Source: a virus | DNA length: 64,000 nucleotides | IMG/VR virus record: IMGVR_UViG_3300042307_001176 | Coordinates: 62,001 to 126,000 of that record | Direction: 5' to 3' (one strand) | Shown here: in pieces, positions 25,246-32,374 of the stretch | Position numbering within the stretch: position 1 is the stretch's first letter | How the letters are laid out: the number at the start of each line of letters is the position of its first letter | Translations under genes and position numbers: made by a program | Notes under the pieces: generated by a model | What the model was told of the DNA's origin: nothing | The model's database searches: none | The model's input: the letters and a program-made list of their open reading frames with translations, nothing else

Positions 25246-25620
25246 ATGCCTAAGAGTAAAGTAAGAAAGAAAAAAGGTAAGCCAGTAAAATATACACCAA
25301 AACCTACTGGCATTTCTAAAACAAAAATGAAAAAATTAATGGAGTTAATTGCACAGCAGCAGGAATTAATGAAAGAAGCTCCAGAAACTCCAGAAATTAG
25401 AGAAGGTAAAGGTGCTTTGCACATTTCAGAAGACTTCACAAAGAAATTAAATGTTCTAGCTACGGATCAAATTAATGAAGGTCCCGAATTACAAGAAAAT
25501 GAAGATTCGAATAATAAATTTTCTGATGAATCAGGGGATTTACCAACAATTGTTGTGGAAAATGAAGACTTAGAAATTTCTGAAGAAAATGAAGGACCAG
25601 TTTCTTCAGAAAGTGAATAA
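25246..25620 (+). CDS. Low-complexity acidic protein with basic N-terminus, 124 aa
   Basis: The first 30 residues are strongly basic (MPKSKVRKKKGKPVKYTPKP), then a helix (KMKKLMELIAQQQELMKEA), then a disordered acidic tail ending SSESE. No domain is recognised. The charge split suggests nucleic-acid or protein scaffolding. Confidence 0.6.
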   Translation: MPKSKVRKKKGKPVKYTPKPTGISKTKMKKLMELIAQQQELMKEAPETPEIREGKGALHISEDFTKKLNVLATDQINEGPELQENEDSNNKFSDESGDLPTIVVENEDLEISEENEGPVSSESE

Positions 25621-25669
25621 TTTTTTATTCTGCTAATGGTTATATACCATAAAGAAATAATCTATAAAA

Positions 25670-25987
25670 ATGACAATTAATAGTGATGAACAATTAAATG
25701 AAGCAATAAATAATGATAAGGAGACTTTAATTCTTTTCTCTGCAGATTGGTGTGGACCATGTAAAATTCTTAAACCCACTCTAGCAAAAGTCGAAGAATC
25801 TCTTTCTGAATCATATAATTTCATTAAAGTTGATATTTCAGAAGTGGAAGAAAACACAAAAAAATTTAATATCAGAAACATTCCCACTTGCATTTTAACT
25901 AAAGGGGGAAAAGAAATTTCAAGATTCTCTGGCGTAAAAACTGAAGATCAAATAAAAAAATTCTTAGAGGAATATATAATAAATTGA
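25670..25987 (+). CDS. Thioredoxin
   Basis: Redox-active WCGPC lies at residues 27-31 and the cis-proline motif IPT at 71-73, in a full-length 105-residue thioredoxin fold. It reduces disulfides; in T4, thioredoxin-like proteins serve ribonucleotide reductase. No reductase gene is in this window. The next 518 bases hold the non-coding RNA locus rather than another gene. Confidence 0.95.
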   Translation: MTINSDEQLNEAINNDKETLILFSADWCGPCKILKPTLAKVEESLSESYNFIKVDISEVEENTKKFNIRNIPTCILTKGGKEISRFSGVKTEDQIKKFLEEYIIN

Positions 25988-25996
25988 AACTTTTAG

Positions 25997-26004
25997 TATA
26001 TTTG
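25997..26004 (+). promoter_or_regulatory. Promoter -7 element (TATATTTG) of the ncRNA locus
   Basis: TATATTTG matches the Bacteroidota -7 consensus TAnnTTTG exactly. It lies 18 bases before a boxA-like sequence and the first structured RNA. The T-run element seen at other promoters is absent, so it may be weaker or differently regulated. Confidence 0.55.
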
Positions 26005-26022
26005 CGAATATTATTAAAAACA

Positions 26023-26036
26023 CGTTCTTTAACATA
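26023..26036 (+). promoter_or_regulatory. boxA-like antitermination site
   Basis: CGTTCTTTAACATA closely matches the E. coli rRNA boxA (TGCTCTTTAACA) bound by NusB/NusE. It follows the promoter by 18 bases and precedes the three structured RNAs, as in stable-RNA operons. Similar sites stand before all three tRNA arrays. Confidence 0.65.
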
Positions 26037-26041
26037 CTTAT

Positions 26042-26264
26042 TTTCTTGAAGCGGTTTAGAGGGTTACTTCATATAATCGATGAAAAGATTAGTTCTCCGG
26101 TTCTAATCTACATAGGTTCTCAGTACTGCTATAGATGAGACGCTTTTATTTTCGTAAGGATTTAAAAGAAGAATACAGTAGCTCGGTTCAATTCACTGGA
26201 CTAGAAATAAAGGAATGATTACCTCCCATAAGGAGGGACCACCTTTTAAAGATTTCTCAAGAAA
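26042..26264 (+). ncRNA. Structured RNA 1, candidate Y-like RNA (long member)
   Basis: P1 pairs TTTCTTGA (26042) with TCAAGAAA (26257). The conserved AGCGG follows, then P2 TTTAGAGGGT (26055-26064) pairs with ACCTTTTAAA (26241-26250), then TACTTC. The 3' junction is GATTTC. Between the P2 strands lies a roughly 175-base insert with further hairpins (AGATTAG/CTAATCT, CCTCC/GGAGG) and a tRNA-like stretch TAGCTCGGTTCAATTC that recalls the tRNA-mimic modules of bacterial Y RNAs. A 27-codon ORF (26135-26218) lies inside the insert but has no other support. Confidence 0.7.
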
Positions 26265-26285
26265 GTATTATTAATAAAATAAACT

Positions 26286-26348
26286 CCGACGCGGGAATAA
26301 GGATTACATCATACAGGAAATAAAAACATCCTTATTTAATATTCTCGG
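26286..26348 (+). ncRNA. Structured RNA 2, candidate Y-like RNA
   Basis: P1 pairs CCGA (26286) with TCGG (26345). CGCGGG follows, then P2 AATAAGGAT (26296-26304) pairs perfectly with ATCCTTATT (26328-26336), with TACATC directly after the 5' strand. The 3' junction is TAATATTC. This is the same layout as RNAs 1, 3 and 4 but with different helix sequences, which is covariation evidence for a functional RNA. P1 is the shortest of the four. Confidence 0.68.
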
Positions 26349-26360
26349 TTTTTAAATTAT

Positions 26361-26436
26361 TATTCTGAAGCGGGGTAAAGAGTTACTTCTTATAAATTTG
26401 CACGAAACAACACTCTTCATCAATATACTCAGAATA
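26361..26436 (+). ncRNA. Structured RNA 3, candidate Y-like RNA
   Basis: P1 pairs TATTCTGA (26361) with TCAGAATA (26429). AGCGG follows, then P2 AAGAGT (26378-26383) pairs with ACTCTT (26412-26417), with TACTTC after the 5' strand and the junction CATCAATATAC before P1'. The apical loop is about 28 bases. This 76-base RNA ends just before an intrinsic terminator and 70 bases before the Ro60 gene. Confidence 0.75.
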
Positions 26437-26443
26437 TAACTTT

Positions 26444-26479
26444 AAGGGGTTTGGACGCTATGCGACTGAACCCTTTTTT
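26444..26479 (+). terminator. Intrinsic terminator after the ncRNA locus
   Basis: AAGGGGTT at 26444 pairs with AACCCTT before a run of T residues (26473-26478), with a large loop and one bulged G. It would end the ncRNA transcript 26 bases before the Ro60 ATG. Confidence 0.55.
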
Positions 26480-26505
26480 ATTGCGTAACGATTAAAAATA
26501 AATAT

Positions 26506-28152
26506 ATGTCAAGACTAGGCGAATTTGCTGACAAAAAAACAGCAATGCAAATTTTACAAAACTCCTCTTACGGAGCACTAGGAGTAGAGAACTTCATGGG
26601 TGGAACATCTTATTCTTTATCCCCACTGAACACATTAAAGATTGTTGCTGCGTCTTCAATCTTTGGAGAACCACAGTATTATAGAGATGGACTTGGATCA
26701 CCTAAAAATCTTAGTACAATTTTAGAGTATTCAATACTTTCACCGCTGTTCAAAAAAGAATCAGGAGAAGTTATAGACAATATGACTTCATTGGACATAT
26801 TTGAAATTGCCATACAAGCAGCTTTAGACTTTGACTTTAAAGCAACATTAGATTTGACATTAGAACTTCGTAACGAGTACTACATGCGTCTAAATCCTGC
26901 TGTAATATTCATGAAAGCGAGTATGCACGAAGGACGTCAGGAGTTCAACGAGAAAAATCCAGGTTACATGAAAAAGATAGGTAAATCTATTGCTCTACGT
27001 CCAGACGATTTGACCAACCAATTCGAATACTACATGTATAAGAATTCGTCTAAAAAAGGTCTTTCATCATTAGTGAAAAGAACTTGGGCAGAAAAACTTG
27101 CAGAATTCTCTCGTTACCAATTAAACAAATACAAAGGTAAAAGTCTAATTGATCTTGTTCGTATCTCGCATGCTAAGAGTGAAGATATTAACGAGCTAAT
27201 GACAACAGGAGGATTAAAAGTATCTGACGCAGAGAAAACTTGGGAGAATCTAAAATCAGAAGGAAAAAACTGGAGAGATATCACAGACACAATCTTGATT
27301 CCCCATATGGCTCTTTTAAGAAACCTTAGAGGTATTTTTACTGAGATCGAAGATCCTTCAACTACAGCAAGAATCTTAGCTCAATTAAAAGCTGGAGTTA
27401 TTAAAGGTAAACAATTTCCTTTCAGATATTGGTCAGCTTATAAAGCAGTATCAAATTCTCAAATACATCACAAACAACTTGTATTGGATACATTAGAAGA
27501 GTGTCTAGATATTTCAGTTGAGAACATGCCTAAATTAGGAGGTAAAACTGTGTGTCTTTCTGATAACTCAGGATCTGCATGGAGTGCTTTCAATAGCGAA
27601 TATGGATCAGTTACTGTTGCCGAAATTGCTAACTTGTCATCTTTGATCACTTCACTCCAATCTGATTCAGGGGAAGTTGGAGTATTTGGAGATAATCTTT
27701 CGTTAAAAGGAGTATCTAAAAGAAATGGGCTTCTTACACAATTGGAAGAGACATCAGAAAGAGGTAGAGCTCAAGGAGGTGGTACAGAAAATGGTATTTG
27801 GGTATTCTTTGATGATGCTATCAAAAAAGGAACACAATATGACAATATCTTCATCTACTCCGACATGCAAGCAGGACATGGTAATCTTTATGGACACAGA
27901 GAAACAGTAGGGAGAACTAATTTTGTTCATTCAACGAAAGGAGGGACATACATTGACGTACTTGCAATGGCTCAAGAATATAGAAACAAAGTTAACCCTA
28001 AAGTGAATTTATTCACTGTACAAGTTGGTGGTTATAATAACAGTGTTCTACCAGAATCATTATACAGAGGAGCAATTTTAGCTGGATGGACAGGTAAAGA
28101 GCCGGTTTTTGCTAAAGCAATTATAGATGCTTGGGATTCAGAAGAAGCATAA
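26506..28152 (+). CDS. Ro60-like TROVE-domain RNA-binding protein (Rsr homologue)
   Basis: The 548-residue protein (human Ro60 is 538) has an N-terminal HEAT-like TROVE ring of about 340 residues (TYYMRLNPAVIFMKAS-type repeats; RDITDTILIPHMALLRNLRG) and a C-terminal von Willebrand A domain. The VWA MIDAS begins DNSGSA near residue 352 and continues with IYSDMQAGH. Ro60 family proteins bind Y RNAs on the outer ring and the 3' ends of misfolded RNAs in the ring cavity, and in bacteria work with PNPase in RNA decay. Three structured RNAs and a boxA lie directly upstream; the nearest tRNA array lies downstream. Confidence 0.9.
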   Translation: MSRLGEFADKKTAMQILQNSSYGALGVENFMGGTSYSLSPLNTLKIVAASSIFGEPQYYRDGLGSPKNLSTILEYSILSPLFKKESGEVIDNMTSLDIFEIAIQAALDFDFKATLDLTLELRNEYYMRLNPAVIFMKASMHEGRQEFNEKNPGYMKKIGKSIALRPDDLTNQFEYYMYKNSSKKGLSSLVKRTWAEKLAEFSRYQLNKYKGKSLIDLVRISHAKSEDINELMTTGGLKVSDAEKTWENLKSEGKNWRDITDTILIPHMALLRNLRGIFTEIEDPSTTARILAQLKAGVIKGKQFPFRYWSAYKAVSNSQIHHKQLVLDTLEECLDISVENMPKLGGKTVCLSDNSGSAWSAFNSEYGSVTVAEIANLSSLITSLQSDSGEVGVFGDNLSLKGVSKRNGLLTQLEETSERGRAQGGGTENGIWVFFDDAIKKGTQYDNIFIYSDMQAGHGNLYGHRETVGRTNFVHSTKGGTYIDVLAMAQEYRNKVNPKVNLFTVQVGGYNNSVLPESLYRGAILAGWTGKEPVFAKAIIDAWDSEEA

Positions 28153-28170
28153 TAAATACTACTAATTATT

Positions 28171-28197
28171 AAAATCCCTAGAGATAGGGATTTTTTT
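28171..28197 (+). terminator. Intrinsic terminator after the Ro60 gene
   Basis: AATCCCTA and TAGGGATT form an 8-base-pair hairpin with loop GAGA, followed by seven T residues. Confidence 0.85.
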
Positions 28198-28219
28198 GTG
28201 TGCTTTGGATAAATAGTAT

Positions 28220-28468
28220 ATGAAAAATATAAGAACTTTTGAAAATTATGATGTACAGGAAATTCATGATAACTCACCAATTAAACCATATGGTGTTCCT
28301 TATTCTTTAACTAATCTTAATATTGGGGATAAAGTGACTTATTTAGGAATGCCTGGTGAAGTTAAAAGTGTTGATGAATATTTATTAATTCTTACCTTAT
28401 TAAAAACAGGAAAACAGATAAGGATTAATCAATCTATGTTTAATCAAAGGGGATTTATTGGTAAATAA
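28220..28468 (+). CDS. Small protein with capsid-targeting-like leader, 82 aa
   Basis: Leader MKNIRTFENYDVQE is followed by a small beta-barrel-like domain (LNIGDKVTYLGMPGEVKSVD, LLILTLLKTGKQIRINQ), perhaps SH3-like. No family name. Inferred to be a packaged protein. GGATAAATAG lies just upstream of the start. Confidence 0.65.
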   Translation: MKNIRTFENYDVQEIHDNSPIKPYGVPYSLTNLNIGDKVTYLGMPGEVKSVDEYLLILTLLKTGKQIRINQSMFNQRGFIGK

Positions 28469-28490
28469 ATCATAAAATAATAATAATAAA

Positions 28491-28637
28491 ATGGCTAAAG
28501 CTAAATCAATAGACTCTTCAAAGAATCATATGCGTAAAGCTAAGACAAAAAGACCTGGCGTGCATTCTAAATGTAAGAATAGCATCAGCAAAAAAGCCAA
28601 GCATTATAATAAGCCTTATAAATCTCAAGGAAGATAA
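28491..28637 (+). CDS. Small highly basic protein, 48 aa
   Basis: The frame starts MAKAKSIDSSKNHMRKAKTK and ends with a Lys/Tyr-rich KPYKSQGR. The KRPGVHSKCK segment and QGR end recur, to my recollection, in small proteins of T4-like and Bacteroidota phages. Charge and length resemble small ribosomal or nucleoid proteins. It sits between two leader-bearing genes with normal start context. Confidence 0.62.
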   Translation: MAKAKSIDSSKNHMRKAKTKRPGVHSKCKNSISKKAKHYNKPYKSQGR

Positions 28638-28641
28638 TAAA

Positions 28642-28651
28642 GATATATAAA
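28642..28651 (+). promoter_or_regulatory. TATATA late-promoter-like motif
   Basis: GATATATAAA ends 9 bases before the ATG at 28661. Same motif and spacing class as upstream of the tail tube, sheath and other leader-bearing genes. Confidence 0.5.
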
Positions 28652-28660
28652 ATAAAACAA

Positions 28661-29023
28661 ATGAGACACATCAGAATATACGAACAATTCGACATGGCAG
28701 CAGCTCCTGAAATGATAGAATCTCCAGAATTAGTAAAAGATGCTCATTTTGAAGCAGAAACTACAGAGTTCAGACCAACTGAAGACAATGAAGAAGGAGA
28801 ATATGTAGTTAATTTTACAAATCCAGAGGGCGAAGAAACAACAATTAATATTGGGTTTGCTAATGAACCGGAATACGTAGGTAATTCTATGATCAGTTCA
28901 ATTGATATGGTAGCAGATTCAAGTTCGGATGGTAAACAATATTCAATAATAGGATACTATGACGAACTTACAGGTACTGGAGGAGCTTATGAACTTAAAA
29001 AGGTACTAATAGAAGAGATATAA
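28661..29023 (+). CDS. Acidic protein with capsid-targeting-like leader, 120 aa
   Basis: Leader MRHIRIYEQFDMAAAPEMIE is followed by an acidic linker and a beta-rich domain (EGEYVVNFTNPEGEETTINI, KQYSIIGYYDELTGTGG). No known family. Inferred packaged protein. Directly followed by the gene at 29028. Confidence 0.65.
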   Translation: MRHIRIYEQFDMAAAPEMIESPELVKDAHFEAETTEFRPTEDNEEGEYVVNFTNPEGEETTINIGFANEPEYVGNSMISSIDMVADSSSDGKQYSIIGYYDELTGTGGAYELKKVLIEEI

Positions 29024-29027
29024 TATT

Positions 29028-29306
29028 ATGTCGGTTTCGATCTATTCCACTTATAATGAATTTAAATTTGCAGATACAGAATCATGTGAATACTTAGAAT
29101 CTGTTGAATCAGACTATGAAGACGATTCAGATAAGGATGTGTTCTTTTATACAGAAAGCAAACTAGATCCTATAGATGACGCATCTTTTTATGTTGTAGC
29201 TGATACAGAGGACGAGGATATTGCCGAAGATATTTCTAATTACCTAGGAAAGTTTAGTAAGTTTTTTCTTATTGATCTACACAAGACTATTTTCGTTATA
29301 AAATAA
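29028..29306 (+). CDS. Acidic hypothetical protein, 92 aa
   Basis: Begins MSVSIYSTYNEFKFADTESC and is very acidic (DYEDDSDKD, DTEDEDIAED), possibly a DNA-mimic-like charge pattern, with a hydrophobic end. No recognised domain. Confidence 0.6.
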   Translation: MSVSIYSTYNEFKFADTESCEYLESVESDYEDDSDKDVFFYTESKLDPIDDASFYVVADTEDEDIAEDISNYLGKFSKFFLIDLHKTIFVIK

Positions 29307-29314
29307 TCTAAAAA

Positions 29315-29347
29315 CATTTTTTTTATAATAGAAAAGTTCTATATTTG
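29315..29347 (+). promoter_or_regulatory. Promoter of tRNA array A
   Basis: CATTTTTTTT at 29315 and TATATTTG at 29340 (25-base spacing) form the T-run/TAnnTTTG promoter shared by six sites. The leader ORF starts 37 bases after the -7 element. Confidence 0.75.
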
Positions 29348-29383
29348 TGAAACAAAATAACAAAGAGAACATATAATACTCAA

Positions 29384-29443
29384 ATGAACAAAACAATTAA
29401 CATATTACCTATATCATTAAGACCGTCGTCAAGACGATCCTAA
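29384..29443 (+). CDS. Leader peptide A (19 aa) controlling tRNA array A
   Basis: A 19-codon ORF begins MNKTINI and ends ILPISLRPSSRRS, stop TAA 29441-29443. Eleven of its last thirteen codons specify Ile, Pro, Ser or Arg (including ATA, TCA, AGA). The array downstream encodes Ser(TGA), Arg(TCT), Pro(TGG) and Ile(TAT). Its final codons lie in the strands of the attenuator described next. I infer that ribosome stalling here controls transcription of those tRNAs. Confidence 0.72.
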   Translation: MNKTINILPISLRPSSRRS

Positions 29444-29503
29444 AGGTCCTATGTTAATAAAAAATAATCATTAACTAAACCGGGACCTTTAAAAGTCTCG
29501 GTT
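29421..29503 (+). promoter_or_regulatory. Transcription attenuator A (protector, antiterminator, terminator)
   Basis: TAAAGGTCC (29441-29449, containing the leader stop codon) pairs perfectly over 9 bases with GGACCTTTA (29483-29491), which overlaps the 5' arm of the terminator. GACC (29421-29424) with CGTC/GACG inside can instead pair with GGTC (29445-29448), freeing the terminator. These mutually exclusive helices are the layout of amino-acid operon attenuation. Confidence 0.72.
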
Positions 29504-29511
29504 TTTTTTTG
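29478..29511 (+). terminator. Attenuator terminator A
   Basis: AACCGGGAC (29478-29486) pairs with GTCTCGGTT (29495-29503), one G-U pair, followed by eight more T residues. It lies upstream of, not after, the tRNA array and runs directly into boxA. Confidence 0.85.
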
Positions 29512-29525
29512 TGTTCTTTGACATG
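29512..29525 (+). promoter_or_regulatory. boxA-like site before tRNA array A
   Basis: TGTTCTTTGACATG matches the boxA-type element I associate with Bacteroidota rRNA leaders. It lies 15 bases before the first tRNA, immediately after terminator A. Confidence 0.68.
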
Positions 29526-29540
29526 TTGGATTATAAAATT

Positions 29541-29630
29541 GGAGAGTTGCCAGAGCCAGGCTTAATGGATCAGTCTTGAAAACTGACGTAGCGAAAGTTA
29601 CCGGGGGTTCGAATCCCTCACTCTCCGCCA
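29541..29630 (+). tRNA. tRNA-Ser(TGA)
   Basis: Class II tRNA with acceptor GGAGAGT/ACTCTCC, anticodon loop CTTGAAA (TGA, reads UCA), a long variable arm, T loop TTCGAAT, and encoded CCA at 29628-29630. Confidence 0.93.
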
Positions 29631-29633
29631 ATT

Positions 29634-29707
<74 letters not shown>

Positions 29708-29874
29708 CACAAAGCCCTCTGCCTAGCGCTGGGTATGGATCGAAGATAGAATATGCCTCTACAACGTAGACAGTTAGAATATTTCGGTATTCTTTAATGA
29801 TATGCACACTTATTCTCTAAATCGTGGGTTAGCACAGTTTGTATGTTCTGGGGATATTTAAAGACATACAATTT
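29708..29874 (+). other. Unassigned 167-base spacer inside tRNA array A with hairpins
   Basis: No tRNA is recognised here. Two clear hairpins are present: AGAATA/TATTCT around a TTTCGG-like loop near 29778, and TTGTATGT/ACATACAA near 29848-29872. The minus-strand reading frame over it is a tRNA-antisense artefact. It may be a decayed tRNA or a separate small RNA. Confidence 0.4.
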
Positions 29875-29947
29875 CGGGATGTAGATCAGTTGGTAGATCG
29901 CCTGGTTTGGGACCAGGAGGCCGTCAGTTCGAGTCTGGCCATCCCGA
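29875..29947 (+). tRNA. tRNA-Pro(TGG)
   Basis: Acceptor CGGGATG/CATCCCG, anticodon stem CCTGG/CCAGG with loop TTTGGGA (TGG), discriminator A, T loop TTCGAGT. Confidence 0.93.
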
Positions 29948-29954
29948 CATCAAT

Positions 29955-30028
29955 AGAGGCGTAGCTCAATTGGTTAGAGCACATGCCTTATACGCATGCG
30001 GTCACGAGTTCGACTCTCGTCGTCTCTA
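29955..30028 (+). tRNA. tRNA-Ile(TAT)
   Basis: Acceptor AGAGGCG/CGTCTCT, anticodon stem CATGC/GCATG with loop CTTATAC (TAT, reads AUA). AUA is common in this AT-rich genome and occurs twice in leader peptide A. Confidence 0.9.
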
Positions 30029-30032
30029 CTTA

Positions 30033-30106
30033 GGTCCCTTAGCTCAGTAGGTTAGAGCAACTGACTCATAATCAGTAGGTCCACGGTTCGAGCCCGTGAG
30101 GGACCA
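30033..30106 (+). tRNA. tRNA-Met(CAT), elongator type
   Basis: Acceptor GGTCCCT/AGGGACC, anticodon stem ACTGA/TCAGT with loop CTCATAA (CAT). The stem lacks the three G:C pairs of an initiator. An Ile-CAT (lysidine) identity cannot be fully excluded. Confidence 0.88.
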
Positions 30107-30189
30107 CTAAATTTTAAAGTCTTTAGGAGAACAAAAGTTCATGCTGGTTCAGATCCAACCTCTTGTATTTTTTGGATATATAATAAATC
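30107..30189 (+). other. Possible decayed tRNA tail after array A
   Basis: CTGGTTCAGATCCAAC resembles a damaged T arm (GGTTCGAATCC form), without a recognisable anticodon arm upstream. A GATATATAATA promoter-like motif (from about 30174) leads into the gene at 30190. Confidence 0.3.
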
Positions 30190-30561
30190 ATGAATGATCA
30201 TATTAGAATATCCGGACTCGGTATAGAAATATACAAAAATGATATACCAGGAGTGAGATGGAATAAAGCTCAGACTTTTGCAGAATTTCTTAAAGATGGG
30301 TGGAGGTTGCCTACATTAAAAGAACTTGCTTTAATAAAAACACTAAGGGATGTTGGAGGCATAGGAAGATTTCCTGCGGAATATTCGGATTTTTCTGATT
30401 CATATTATTGGAGCGGAAAAGAAGGAGAAGCTGCCACTCTAAGAACTCAATTAAAAGACGGAAGTAGTAGTTATGCTTATTACTTTGATGTGGCTAAAGG
30501 AATTTCTTCACATAGTAAAAAAGCATACGATCTTAGGGTTAGGTTTGTCAGAGATATATAA
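30190..30561 (+). CDS. DUF1566/Lcl-type domain protein, 123 aa
   Basis: Contains GWRLPTLKELALIK, SYYWSGKEG and a C-terminal LRVRFVRDI, the WRLPT...YWS...VRxVR pattern of DUF1566 (Lcl C-terminal-like) domains, which fold like C-type lectins and occur in adhesins. It directly precedes two tail adhesin-like genes (30565 and 31422), so a virion or tail-tip role is likely. Confidence 0.72.
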   Translation: MNDHIRISGLGIEIYKNDIPGVRWNKAQTFAEFLKDGWRLPTLKELALIKTLRDVGGIGRFPAEYSDFSDSYYWSGKEGEAATLRTQLKDGSSSYAYYFDVAKGISSHSKKAYDLRVRFVRDI

Positions 30562-30564
30562 TGT

Positions 30565-31416
30565 ATGGCAACAACAAGACCTTTTTCGTATAATCCAACG
30601 CAATCAACAATTGCTGGAACTACTAATTTAGGTACCATATGTATAGGAGTATCTGATTTAGACTATGCTGCTAGCCCTGGAGGATTAACGTGGTGGATGG
30701 GACCGGATGAAGATAATTCTTATGTAGTATGCAAGGATGTACCAGCTCAAAATTTCCCTACTCCGTTAGGAAATATAGGCAATGTACAATTTTGGAGATG
30801 CACTAATACAGATTTAGCATTTAGAGATATGGTATCTACAATAAGTGGTACTACACAAGCATCGGCTTCAGCAGCTAGTGATTGGTTAGCATCTAATAAC
30901 TATTGGACTAACAGAAATCCATATCTTGCAGGTCTATATAAAACAACTTACTCTGGATATTTCGCAGATTCAGTTAGTTTCTTTGCAACTGCAACTCCTC
31001 AAGCATTTGGAACAAACCCAGCTACTTCTGTACAAACTACTGCAATATCAGAAGCAGCTAGTGGTGATGGTGATTATTTTAGTTGTCAATGGTTGGGTTA
31101 TTTCAGTCCGACTACTACTCAAACTTATACATTTTACACCAACTCGGATGATGCATCTTATGTGTGGGTTGGAGCAAATGCGATATCTGGATTTACTACA
31201 GCAAACGCAACAGTCAATAATGGAGGTGCTCATGGTCCTATAGAGGCATCAGGTTCTATAGATCTAACTGCAGGAGTTTATTATCCTATAAGAATTCAAT
31301 TCGGTGAAGCCGGCGGAGGTGATGTACTTACTTTCAATTATTCAACACCAACGATAGCAAAAACAACTAATGTAACAGGATTAGTTTTCTATAATACATC
31401 AACTAACGGATTCTAA
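30565..31416 (+). CDS. Tail adhesin-like protein with PA14 domain
   Basis: Residues 1-115 (MATTRPFSYNPTQSTIAGTT ... LTWWMGPDEDNSYVV) are shared with the next gene. Residues about 115-275 form a PA14-type carbohydrate-binding beta barrel (YFSCQWLGYFSPTTTQTYTF, NSDDASYVWVGA, YYPIRIQFGE). Likely a distal tail or fibre protein binding host glycans. First of a tandem family; a third copy survives only as fragments at 32438-32517. Confidence 0.8.
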   Translation: MATTRPFSYNPTQSTIAGTTNLGTICIGVSDLDYAASPGGLTWWMGPDEDNSYVVCKDVPAQNFPTPLGNIGNVQFWRCTNTDLAFRDMVSTISGTTQASASAASDWLASNNYWTNRNPYLAGLYKTTYSGYFADSVSFFATATPQAFGTNPATSVQTTAISEAASGDGDYFSCQWLGYFSPTTTQTYTFYTNSDDASYVWVGANAISGFTTANATVNNGGAHGPIEASGSIDLTAGVYYPIRIQFGEAGGGDVLTFNYSTPTIAKTTNVTGLVFYNTSTNGF

Positions 31417-31421
31417 AACAT

Positions 31422-32198
31422 ATGGCAACAACAAGAGCATTTTCATATAATCCAACACAATCAACAATTGCGGGAACTACGAATGTGGGTACTCTATGTA
31501 TAGGTGTATCTCCTTTAGCATATAGTACTAACCCTGGTGGATTAACCTGGTGGATGGGACCAGACGAAGATAATTCTTACGTGATAGCTAAGGATGTATC
31601 AGCTGGAAATTTTCCCACTCCTGTAGGGAACGTAGGTAATGTACAATTTTGGAGATGCACTAATACGGATTTAGCATTTAAAGATTTAGTATCTATAATA
31701 AGTGGTACTGCACAAGCATCGGCTTCAGCAGCTAAATCATGGCTAACAACAAATAATTATTGGACTAATTATACCAGTGGTGTAACTTTCTCTCGCCCTT
31801 TCGTTAATGGTATTGCACCAGGAGCTACCACAGAAACTGCTTGGAATACATTCAGAGCAGCATTAACGGGATCTTATACACAATTTGTTATATCAAATTC
31901 ATTAGGATTTAGTCTAACCGTAAGCCATGCTACTTCGGTCCAAACTTTGGCAGATGCTTTAAAAAATGCAACAAGCAATACCTCAGTAACTATAAACAGC
32001 GTAGTTTGGAGAGTGGGAACAGCTTGTGGAACTCCTTCTATTGGTGGAGTTGCTGTTGAATTTTCTAATGTAGGAAGCTGTACTGGATCAAGTACTATAG
32101 CATTTAGACCTATGATTAATAACTTAAACTGGGGAGGTATGGGTACAGGGTCTACTGTAAGCCAGGCTTCTCAAACAATGACACTAACATTTAGCTAA
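31422..32198 (+). CDS. Tail adhesin-like protein, paralogue of the preceding gene
   Basis: The N-terminal 115 residues closely match the previous gene, while the C-terminal half differs (Ser/Thr/Gly-rich, with VVWRVGTACGTPSIGGVAVE). Shared attachment end plus different tip is typical of exchangeable host-range proteins. Its stop overlaps the ATG of the small gene at 32198. Confidence 0.72.
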   Translation: MATTRAFSYNPTQSTIAGTTNVGTLCIGVSPLAYSTNPGGLTWWMGPDEDNSYVIAKDVSAGNFPTPVGNVGNVQFWRCTNTDLAFKDLVSIISGTAQASASAAKSWLTTNNYWTNYTSGVTFSRPFVNGIAPGATTETAWNTFRAALTGSYTQFVISNSLGFSLTVSHATSVQTLADALKNATSNTSVTINSVVWRVGTACGTPSIGGVAVEFSNVGSCTGSSTIAFRPMINNLNWGGMGTGSTVSQASQTMTLTFS

Positions 32199-32359
32199 TG
32201 GAAAATTATAGAATAATGAATATAACAGTAACACCATATATTGTTGTTCCTGGTAAAGAATCGCTAACTCTAGAAGAATGCATATTGTGGATAAATGAAA
32301 ACGGAGGAGATTGTCCTTTATGTAATTACACCATACAGCCATCGGAACATAATATATAG
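32198..32359 (+). CDS. Small protein with CPLC motif, 53 aa
   Basis: Starts in a TAATG overlap with the adhesin gene (MENYRIMNITVTPYIVVPG) and ends HNI. Contains CPLC near residue 39, plus one earlier Cys. Possibly a beta-rich virion accessory protein. No family known. Confidence 0.55.
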   Translation: MENYRIMNITVTPYIVVPGKESLTLEECILWINENGGDCPLCNYTIQPSEHNI

Positions 32360-32362
32360 TCA

Positions 32363-32372
32363 GATATATAAG
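32363..32372 (+). promoter_or_regulatory. TATATA late-promoter-like motif (duplicated)
   Basis: GATATATAAG immediately before the chimeric ORF at 32375. The same motif with about 70 following bases is repeated at 32631. Confidence 0.45.
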
Positions 32373-32374
32373 TA

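Noticed and set aside
26135-26218. 27-codon ORF within structured RNA 1
   Set aside because: No usual start context, and the composition does not match any tRNA array; the surrounding sequence is better explained by RNA structure. It remains a remote possibility as a leader peptide.
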